DNA of 21,506 nt from CBDCGV01 sp965216955. Lineage in GTDB: Bacteria > Bacteroidota > Bacteroidia > Chitinophagales > JADIYW01. Both the position numbers and the translations under genes were made by a program. Below are positions 15,348 through 21,506 of this stretch, in pieces; position 1 is the first letter of the stretch; the number at the start of each line of letters is the position of its first letter. The stretch spans positions 1-21,506 of the forward strand of contig CBDCGV010000003.1 in assembly GCA_965216955.1 (NCBI GenBank), read 5' to 3'. The notes beneath the pieces were generated by a model. That model was not told the DNA's origin. It saw nothing but the letters and a program-made list of their open reading frames with translations, and made no database searches.

Positions 15348-17357
15348 TTACCATTCCATTCGTTGTAACCTTACAGCATTCAAAATTGCCAACAATGCTA
15401 CACCCACATCCGCAAAAACGGCTTCCCACATAGTAGCTAAGCCACCGGCACCTAATATCAAGACAAGGATTTTCACACCAAAAGCCAGAGCAATATTTTG
15501 ATAAATAATTCTCTTTGTTGCTTTACCTATTTTGATGCCTGTTAAAATTTTGGAAGGCTGGTCGGTTTGAATAATAATGTCTGCTGTTTCAATGGCAACA
15601 TCACTTCCCATTGCACCCATTGCAATTCCTATATCGCTTGCTGCTAAAACAGGTGCATCATTAATACCATCACCAACGAAGGCAACTACTTTGGTAATAT
15701 CTTTTTTAATTGCTTCCACTTCATTCAATTTATCTTCTGGGAGTAAACCGCCTTTTGCATTAGTGATTCCTAACTCATTAGCCACTTTTTGAGTAATTGA
15801 ATTTTTATCGCCAGATAACATAATTATTTCTTCAATCCCAGAGCGTTGTAACTGCTTAATGGTTTCTTTTGCATCTTCTTTCAGTTCATCGGCAATAGTA
15901 ACATAACCAGCGAATTGACCATCAATACTCACCATTACAATACTTTCAACAATACTATCTGTCTCTGTTGGAACGCTTATGTTAAACTGTTCCATCAACT
16001 TCTTGTTTCCTGCTAAAACTGTTTTTTCAACTACTCTACCTTTTAATCCTTTTCCAGCAATTTCCTGAATGTCGGTAGCTTCAATAAGATTGGTGTCCGT
16101 AGAATATTCCATAATGGCTTTGGCAATAGGGTGTGTAGATTTTGCTTCGACTGCCATTAGCAATTGCATAAATTCGTTTTCACTAAAATTGCCAGTTAGT
16201 TCAATGGCTTTAATCTTAAATACACCCTTTGTAACCGTCCCGGTTTTATCCATGACCAATGTATTTACCTTAGTCAATTGATCGAGAAAAGTTGCTCCTT
16301 TAAACAACAAACCTTTTCGGGAAGCTGCTCCCAACCCTCCAAAATATCCTAATGGAATAGAAATAACTAAGGCGCAAGGGCAAGAAATTACCAGAAAGAT
16401 TAATGCTCTATACAACCAATCTGAAAACTGATAATCTGTTACAAAAAAGTATGGAATGATACAAATGGCTATGGCTAAATAAACCACAATAGGGGTATAG
16501 ATTTTTGCCAATCGCCTAATTAATAGTTCCGTTTTTGACTTGCGAGAAGTGGCATTTTGCACTAAATCCAAAATACGAGCAATGGAGCTATCATTAAAGA
16601 GCTTCTCCACTTTAATATTAATAACTCCATTAAGATTGATTGAACCCGCCATCAATTTTTCACCTTTCAAAATGTTTTGTGGCTTACTTTCACCTGTTAA
16701 GGCTGCGGTATTTAAAGCTGCTTTCTCAGAAATCAAAATACCATCTAAAGGGATTTTCTCACCAACTTTAACTTGTATAGTTTCGCCGATTGTTACGGTT
16801 TCAGGGTTAACTGTTAAAAAGGCATTATTCCTAAAAACGTTCGCCGTTTTGGGGCGTACATCCAGCAAGGCTTTTATATTACTTTTGGCTCGTTTAACCG
16901 CTGATGTTTGAAATAATTCGCCTATGGCATAAAAAAGCATTACCGCTACACCTTCAGGAAATTCGCCTATAGAAAATGCTCCAATAGTAGCAATACTCAT
17001 TAGGAAAAACTCGGTGAATATTTTACCTTTTCTTAGGGCTTTCCACGCTTCTTTTATTACGGGTAAACCTACTGGAATATAAGCTATTGAGTACCACACT
17101 ACTTTTACCCAATCTTTAAAAAATGGAGCTTTTAATAAATGTTCTATAGTCAAACCCGACAGCAACAACACTAAACTGACAAGAGCAGGCATGTAGGCTT
17201 TCCATCCTAAACCCTCTTCATAGATATGGTTATGCCCACTTTCTTCCTTTACCTTTGTTATTGATGGTAGAGTTTTCGCATCAATTTTTTCTTCCAAAGA
17301 ACAGCACGTCATGTTGTCATGCTCATCGTAAGTATGTATATGGTTTTTACTTTCCAT
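15348..17357 (-). CDS. cadA: P1B-2 Zn/Cd/Pb-exporting ATPase
   Basis: A 669-residue heavy-metal P-type ATPase that moves divalent Zn, Cd or Pb from cytoplasm to periplasm. Diagnostic motifs are TGES (221-224, actuator), SCPCAL (C326, C328, metal site in the membrane), DKTGT with phosphorylated D370, STHP (H409-P410, nucleotide domain) and VGDGINDAP (from 561). K629 in the seventh and D650 in the eighth metal-pathway helix (FGVKIL, FADVGVAL) match the P1B-2 pattern of ZntA rather than a copper pump. No full N-terminal HMA domain is present: only about 50 residues precede the first helix, with MTCCSLEE (a CCxxE metal site at 18-22) and several His. It is the last gene of the operon, 21 bases after the methyltransferase gene. 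ZntA is an equally fair name. Confidence 0.95.
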   Translation of the reverse strand: MESKNHIHTYDEHDNMTCCSLEEKIDAKTLPSITKVKEESGHNHIYEEGLGWKAYMPALVSLVLLLSGLTIEHLLKAPFFKDWVKVVWYSIAYIPVGLPVIKEAWKALRKGKIFTEFFLMSIATIGAFSIGEFPEGVAVMLFYAIGELFQTSAVKRAKSNIKALLDVRPKTANVFRNNAFLTVNPETVTIGETIQVKVGEKIPLDGILISEKAALNTAALTGESKPQNILKGEKLMAGSINLNGVINIKVEKLFNDSSIARILDLVQNATSRKSKTELLIRRLAKIYTPIVVYLAIAICIIPYFFVTDYQFSDWLYRALIFLVISCPCALVISIPLGYFGGLGAASRKGLLFKGATFLDQLTKVNTLVMDKTGTVTKGVFKIKAIELTGNFSENEFMQLLMAVEAKSTHPIAKAIMEYSTDTNLIEATDIQEIAGKGLKGRVVEKTVLAGNKKLMEQFNISVPTETDSIVESIVMVSIDGQFAGYVTIADELKEDAKETIKQLQRSGIEEIIMLSGDKNSITQKVANELGITNAKGGLLPEDKLNEVEAIKKDITKVVAFVGDGINDAPVLAASDIGIAMGAMGSDVAIETADIIIQTDQPSKILTGIKIGKATKRIIYQNIALAFGVKILVLILGAGGLATMWEAVFADVGVALLAILNAVRLQRMEW

Positions 17358-17378
17358 CTAATATCTTTTTAATTTCTA

Positions 17379-17975
17379 TTAAATCCATCTTCTTACTTTT
17401 TTGAAGTAATCTATATATTGCCTGCCATGTGATTTTTTCAAGAATGCTTCCTCCAATCTAATCTGTGTATTAATACTGACCGTAGAAAGCGAAACAATAA
17501 GTAAAGTAAAGGCATTGGGGATTAGCAAGAGCAAACCTATATTGGCAATCATAATACCCAAAAAAATGGGATTTCTTGAAATGGAGAATAAGCCCTCTGT
17601 AACAAGTTTAGTCTTGTTCTCTTCATCAATCCCAATTCTCCAAGAATTTGCCATTTGAGATTGTGCCAGCCAAACTAATGTGAGTGATAATAGTAATAAC
17701 CCCCATCCAACATAATGAAGATAACTGTTCTCCAAATACCAAAAAGGCAATAAATATTGATACCATTCATTTTTAAAGGCATATATGAATACAACTATAA
17801 ACTCCAATAATGAAATGAATGTAAAGACCTTTCCATTAAATCCATGTGCATCATCAGACTTGCTAAAAGTGAAAGGGTTTACTCCAGTTCTTTCCCATAG
17901 CAGATAGGAGCGTAGGAAAAAAATAATGAAGAAATAAATGAGTAAAAAGATGAATAAATATATTTCTGTTTTCAT
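17379..17975 (-). CDS. ICMT-like membrane methyltransferase family protein
   Basis: A 198-residue polytopic membrane protein, with about five hydrophobic segments (first at 5-22, others near 50-68, 72-105, 136-165). The C-terminal half has the layout of isoprenylcysteine carboxyl methyltransferase and phospholipid methyltransferase relatives: SWRIGID, then LVTEGLFSISRNPIFLG (124-140), then RLEEAFLKKSHGRQYIDYFKKV (173-194). In that family these segments bind S-adenosylmethionine. Bacteria do not usually have prenylated proteins, so the true acceptor is unknown. It sits between czcB (36 bases upstream) and the ATPase gene (21 bases downstream) in the metal operon; similar genes are common beside Czc systems, but their contribution to resistance is not established. 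Confidence 0.85.
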   Translation of the reverse strand: MKTEIYLFIFLLIYFFIIFFLRSYLLWERTGVNPFTFSKSDDAHGFNGKVFTFISLLEFIVVFIYAFKNEWYQYLLPFWYLENSYLHYVGWGLLLLSLTLVWLAQSQMANSWRIGIDEENKTKLVTEGLFSISRNPIFLGIMIANIGLLLLIPNAFTLLIVSLSTVSINTQIRLEEAFLKKSHGRQYIDYFKKVRRWI

Positions 17976-18011
17976 AAGTCTTATTTATGTTTGGAAAAAT
18001 GTAAAATAACT

Positions 18012-19280
18012 TTAATGATTGTGTTCTAACTCTCCAGCTTTCGATTGAGCGTATACATAATAAGCTCCTTTTGTTACAATTTCCATGTTGTCTGGTATTT
18101 CATCAATCAATTTTACAGAAGTAAAACCTTTATCTGTCGTGCCTGCAATAACTCTAATAGGTTCAAATTGCACTTCATCATTGTCGCTTTCATGATTGGC
18201 AACATAGATGTAAGACGAAGCCCCGTCTTTTATAATTGAGCTTTCAGGTAATGCTTGTGCCGTTTGGTCATTCAACCAAATTTTGGCTTCAACAAACAAA
18301 TCTTTAATGAATTGGGGTCTTTCTTTTTCTAAATGTCCATGCACACGGACGGTTTTGTTTTCAGTATTAAATTCTTTGCCAATAATATGCACTTCTCCAT
18401 CATAAACAGTATTCCCTATTGCAGGAACGGTATAACTTATCTTTTGCCCTTCCTTGATTTGGGCAATGTCTTTCTCAAAAATGTCTAATTCCAGATGTAG
18501 ATGGTTGTCATTAACTACCACCATAAGTTCTTTTTGTGAACTAACATACATCCCATTGTGCATGCTGACTGTTGTGATATAGCCTGACATGGGGGATATA
18601 ATGGCAATACGTTCTGTAATATTTTCTGACGACAAATTAGAAGTACTGATACCTAAGTACACCAGCTGCTTGGAAAGACCATTTATAGTTGCTGTTTTTA
18701 CATTTACATCAGATTGCAGTTTTTGTAGGTGCTTAACGACCCCTGCCTTGGCATCTACTAATTTCTGTTGGCGATCGAGCTCCTGCTGTAAATAGGTTAG
18801 TTCTGCTCTTACTTCAAGGTATTCCTGTTGTTGTTTAATAAAATCGGGGTTTTCCAAATAGGCTATGACAACTCCTTTCTTTATATAACTTCCTTCCACA
18901 TATTTTTTACTATTCTTGATAAAGCCGTTTGCTTTTGCATTTATAGCAGAATACGCATTGGGTGGTAAGCCAAGTGTTCCAGTTGCTTTGATAAAGTCAT
19001 TGATTTTGACATCGGTAAAATCTCCAAATTGAATATTCATGGTCTCAATTTGCTCTTTGGTTAAATGGATTTCTCCTTCTTCATGTTCTTCTTCATGACC
19101 ATCATCATCTGAATGGGTATTATCTTCATCACCATGATTGTGACCATCGTGGTCTGAATGTTCGGTCGTTTTTCCATGATTATGACCATCCTCTTCCGAG
19201 TGATTGTGTCTACATGAGAAAACAAGTAGCATAGCTACAATGGATGTCGTTATAAGAATTGATTTATTTATAAATTTCAT
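18012..19280 (-). CDS. czcB: His-rich CzcB-type RND adaptor lipoprotein
   Basis: A 422-residue periplasmic adaptor (membrane fusion protein) that links the CzcA pump to the outer-membrane channel. Residues 1-22 are a lipoprotein signal peptide (LLVFS before Cys23). Residues 25-72 are a metal-binding tail with 12 His among Asp and Glu, in the repeated motif DGHNHG. Then follow a barrel-sandwich/lipoyl half (NGFIKNSKKYVEGSYIKKGVVIAYLENP, about 119-145), a long alpha hairpin (147-205), the second lipoyl half (SPMSGYITTVSMHNGMYV, 229-246) and the beta-barrel and membrane-proximal parts. The C-terminus ends LEHNH. It lies 12 bases after the fused pump gene, so it is surely co-transcribed. The CRHNHS sequence lacks a surface-export signal, as expected for a periplasmic adaptor. 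Confidence 0.93.
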   Translation of the reverse strand: MKFINKSILITTSIVAMLLVFSCRHNHSEEDGHNHGKTTEHSDHDGHNHGDEDNTHSDDDGHEEEHEEGEIHLTKEQIETMNIQFGDFTDVKINDFIKATGTLGLPPNAYSAINAKANGFIKNSKKYVEGSYIKKGVVIAYLENPDFIKQQQEYLEVRAELTYLQQELDRQQKLVDAKAGVVKHLQKLQSDVNVKTATINGLSKQLVYLGISTSNLSSENITERIAIISPMSGYITTVSMHNGMYVSSQKELMVVVNDNHLHLELDIFEKDIAQIKEGQKISYTVPAIGNTVYDGEVHIIGKEFNTENKTVRVHGHLEKERPQFIKDLFVEAKIWLNDQTAQALPESSIIKDGASSYIYVANHESDNDEVQFEPIRVIAGTTDKGFTSVKLIDEIPDNMEIVTKGAYYVYAQSKAGELEHNH

Positions 19281-19292
19281 TTTACTTATTTT

Positions 19293-21506
19293 TTAATTTG
19301 AAAAGAATTGATACAGAATTACCGCCTTATTATGAGCCAACACTTGTTCCCAATAGCTTACTTGATTTTTGACTGAAATAGTAAGGGTGTTGAGCAATTC
19401 AAGATAAGAAATTTCACCTGCTTCATAATTGAGATTAGAGATGCGTTCCATTTCTGGATTAAGAACTTCCAATTGTTTTTTATAGAAATTAGCACCTGCT
19501 TCATACAGTTGAATGACATTCTCAATTGACGCTAATTCTTGATTTATCATCAATTTTTCAGCATCAAGATTAGCCTTTGCAACTTCAACTTGTAATTTTT
19601 GAGCTTCCATTTTTTGCTTGGTTTGTTTATTAAAAATAGGAATCTCTATACCCGCTTGTAAGCCACTTAGCCAACCGCCATCAAAATAGTTTTGTGCAGC
19701 ATAGCCGATATTGAAATCAGGTTTCATCTCTGCCTTTATTACATTGATATTTGCTTGCTCTAACTGAATGTTTTGTTCAGTCATTTGTACTTGGATAGTT
19801 TGTAAACTATCAACCGAAATAAACGGCAGCATTGCTAAATTATCAGAAGAAGTAATCGCATCATCTATATTCAGCAAAACTCTTAATTGTCTTTCCAAAT
19901 TGGTGATTTCCAATTGAGTCTGTTTCAGTAAAAGCTGATGTTCATTTAAAGCAGATTGAAGTGTTAGTTTTTCAATTGGATTAGCGTCTCCCACCTCAAC
20001 CCTTATTTTTGCCATTTCAAAATATTGCTCATGAGTTTCAATAAGTCTTTCATAAAAGGTTTTAAATTGCTTTCGTTGTTGTAAATCAAAGTAAAGCTGC
20101 TTTACCTGCAACGTAAGTTCTTTTTCAGTCAATTGTCTTTGTAAAGAATATTGAGTAACCATTTGGCTTTGCAATCTATTTTGAGCCTTTGTGGAGGCTG
20201 GATGTGGAATATTCTGAACAACACCTATTTGATTAACTCGCTGTCCATTCTTTTTAAACAATCCATCTCCTTGATAACTAACTTCAGTAGTACCTAAACC
20301 GTATTTTAGGTTTTGTAATGTTTTTCCTTGTTCTACTTGTAATGAAGCAGCTTTTATTGAAGGGTGATTTTGAATGGCAATTTCAACCGCTTCTTCTATT
20401 GAAATGGTTCTTTGTTGAGCTTGTGTAGAAAAACCGAAAAACAAAAGAGGTATTAAAATGATAGCAGTATTAGTAGAAATAGAATTGATCTTCTTGCGTT
20501 CCTGCCAGTTAGCCAACCAACTATATAGAATAGGTAAGACCACTAATGTGAGGAATGTTGCAGTTATCAATCCACCAATAACAACTGTTGCTAATGGTCG
20601 CTGTACTTCTGCTCCTCCTGAATGGGACAGTGCCATTGGCAGAAAACCCAAAGAAGCGACAGATGCTGTTAATAACACAGGCCGCAATCGTACATTTGTT
20701 CCTTTAATGATTCGCTCTCTAATATCCGTGACACCTTCTTTTTTCAATTGATTAAAATAACCGATTAATACAATCCCATTTAATACGGCAACTCCAAAAA
20801 GGGCGATAAACCCAATGCCAGCAGAAATACTAAACGGCATACCTCTTAGTTCTAAAGCCCATATACCGCCAATAGCAGAAAGTGGTATAGCCGTAAAAAT
20901 GAGCAAGGCTTGCGGAACACTTCCAAAAGTGAAAAAGAGAAGGATAAATATTAATGCGAGTGCAATTGGAACAGCTATCATTAAACGTGCATTGGCGGCT
21001 TTTAGGTTTTCAAACTGACCTCCATAAGTAAAATAGTAGCCTGCTGGTAAGTCAACCTTAGCATCCAATTCCTCTTGGATGTTTCCAACTAACGTCTCTA
21101 CATCCGTTTCTCCAACATTTACTCCAATAACAATTCTTCTATTGGTATTGTCTCTTGAAATTTGCATGGGTGCATCAATCAACTCTACATCAGCTATGGC
21201 TCGCAAAGGTACTTGTGTGCCATTTTCTAAAGAAATGTAAAGGTCTTTAACATCGTCAATACCTCTACGATACTTTTCATCTAACCTCACGACTAAATCA
21301 AATTGCTTTTCTTCTTCGTAAATTACACCTGCCTTCTCTCCAGCAAAGGCACTTCTTACCACTTGATTAACTTCTTCAATCTGTAAGCCGTATTGTGCCA
21401 TTTTATCGTACTTGAAGTTGATAATGATTTGAGGCATTCCTATAGTCTGCTCCACCTTAATCGTTCCTACTCCATTTACATTTTTGATTACTTTTTCTGC
21501 TTCCTT
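19293..21506 (-). CDS. czcA: CzcA RND pump fused to CzcC channel, C-terminal part
   Basis: The reading frame is open to the right edge of the window (KEAEKVIKNVNGVGTIKVEQ at the edge), so the start is outside. The visible 737 residues hold the C-terminal half of a heavy-metal RND transporter and a whole outer-membrane factor. About 175 residues of periplasmic porter domain lead into TM helices: ARLMIAVPIALALIFILLFF, GFIALFGVAVLNGIVLIGYF, then helices ending VVLPILYSWL. A second signal-like stretch (IILIPLLFFGFSTQAQ) follows, then a TolC/CzcC-type channel of about 370 residues with two coiled-coil repeats (SIEEAVEIAIQNHPS near its start). Fused CusA/CzcA-OMF proteins of about 1440 residues are known in Bacteroidota. 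It exports Zn, Cd or Co using the proton gradient; the selectivity motif in the N-terminal half is not visible. czcB follows 12 bases downstream. Confidence 0.93.
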   Translation of the reverse strand, partial: KEAEKVIKNVNGVGTIKVEQTIGMPQIIINFKYDKMAQYGLQIEEVNQVVRSAFAGEKAGVIYEEEKQFDLVVRLDEKYRRGIDDVKDLYISLENGTQVPLRAIADVELIDAPMQISRDNTNRRIVIGVNVGETDVETLVGNIQEELDAKVDLPAGYYFTYGGQFENLKAANARLMIAVPIALALIFILLFFTFGSVPQALLIFTAIPLSAIGGIWALELRGMPFSISAGIGFIALFGVAVLNGIVLIGYFNQLKKEGVTDIRERIIKGTNVRLRPVLLTASVASLGFLPMALSHSGGAEVQRPLATVVIGGLITATFLTLVVLPILYSWLANWQERKKINSISTNTAIILIPLLFFGFSTQAQQRTISIEEAVEIAIQNHPSIKAASLQVEQGKTLQNLKYGLGTTEVSYQGDGLFKKNGQRVNQIGVVQNIPHPASTKAQNRLQSQMVTQYSLQRQLTEKELTLQVKQLYFDLQQRKQFKTFYERLIETHEQYFEMAKIRVEVGDANPIEKLTLQSALNEHQLLLKQTQLEITNLERQLRVLLNIDDAITSSDNLAMLPFISVDSLQTIQVQMTEQNIQLEQANINVIKAEMKPDFNIGYAAQNYFDGGWLSGLQAGIEIPIFNKQTKQKMEAQKLQVEVAKANLDAEKLMINQELASIENVIQLYEAGANFYKKQLEVLNPEMERISNLNYEAGEISYLELLNTLTISVKNQVSYWEQVLAHNKAVILYQFFSN

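Noticed and set aside
15310..15501. Small plus-strand open frame overlapping the 3' end of the ATPase gene
   Set aside because: It lies mostly antisense to strongly conserved ATPase sequence and has no recognisable product.
1..21506. CRISPR array, insertion sequence or phage genes
   Set aside because: No regularly spaced repeats, transposase or phage structural motifs were seen on either strand.

Overview
The window looks like chromosomal DNA of a member of the Bacteroidota, probably a marine flavobacterium or cytophagalean. The signs are AT-rich sequence, promoter -7 boxes of the TAnnTTTG type, almost no Shine-Dalgarno motifs, a type IX secretion (T9SS) C-terminal tail on the large PHP-domain protein, a lipoprotein with a Bacteroidota surface-export signature, and a CzcA pump fused to its outer-membrane partner. 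Species cannot be named from the sequence alone.

Left part (1-5280). A two-gene lipid-metabolism unit on the minus strand, a FabG4-like high-molecular-weight ketoacyl reductase followed by an HtdX/MaoC-like hydratase, is broken by at least five single-base insertions and one nonsense codon. It is the degraded counterpart of the fabG4-htdX pair known from mycobacteria. An 18-bp perfect palindrome lies upstream of it, in the region shared with a divergent small lipoprotein gene. Next come two tandem paralogous alpha/beta hydrolases and an unrecognised exported protein, all on the minus strand and separated from the lipoprotein by a strong bidirectional terminator.

Middle part (5281-14975). This holds a secreted T9SS-dependent PHP-family metallohydrolase (plus strand), the ABC-F ATPase Uup, and a 1201-residue exported protein that joins two WD40 propellers, a beta-sandwich linker, a caspase-like peptidase with an intact His/Cys dyad and a C-terminal TolB-like domain. 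A third alpha/beta hydrolase of a different family follows.

Right part (15000-21506). A tRNA-Glu(TTC) gene has a near-consensus promoter and a terminator. Just beyond it lies a short GC-rich direct repeat, then a minus-strand heavy-metal efflux operon: a CzcA-CzcC fusion (cut by the window edge), a His-rich CzcB lipoprotein, an ICMT-like membrane methyltransferase and a P1B-2 Zn/Cd/Pb ATPase. Together they would move divalent metals from cytoplasm to periplasm (ATPase) and from periplasm to outside (Czc pump). The position beside a tRNA suggests, but does not prove, an integrated resistance island.

The most unusual item is the WD40-caspase fusion, followed by the T9SS PHP enzyme and the decayed FabG/MaoC pair with its leftover operator-like palindrome. 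No insertion sequence, integrase or CRISPR array was seen.
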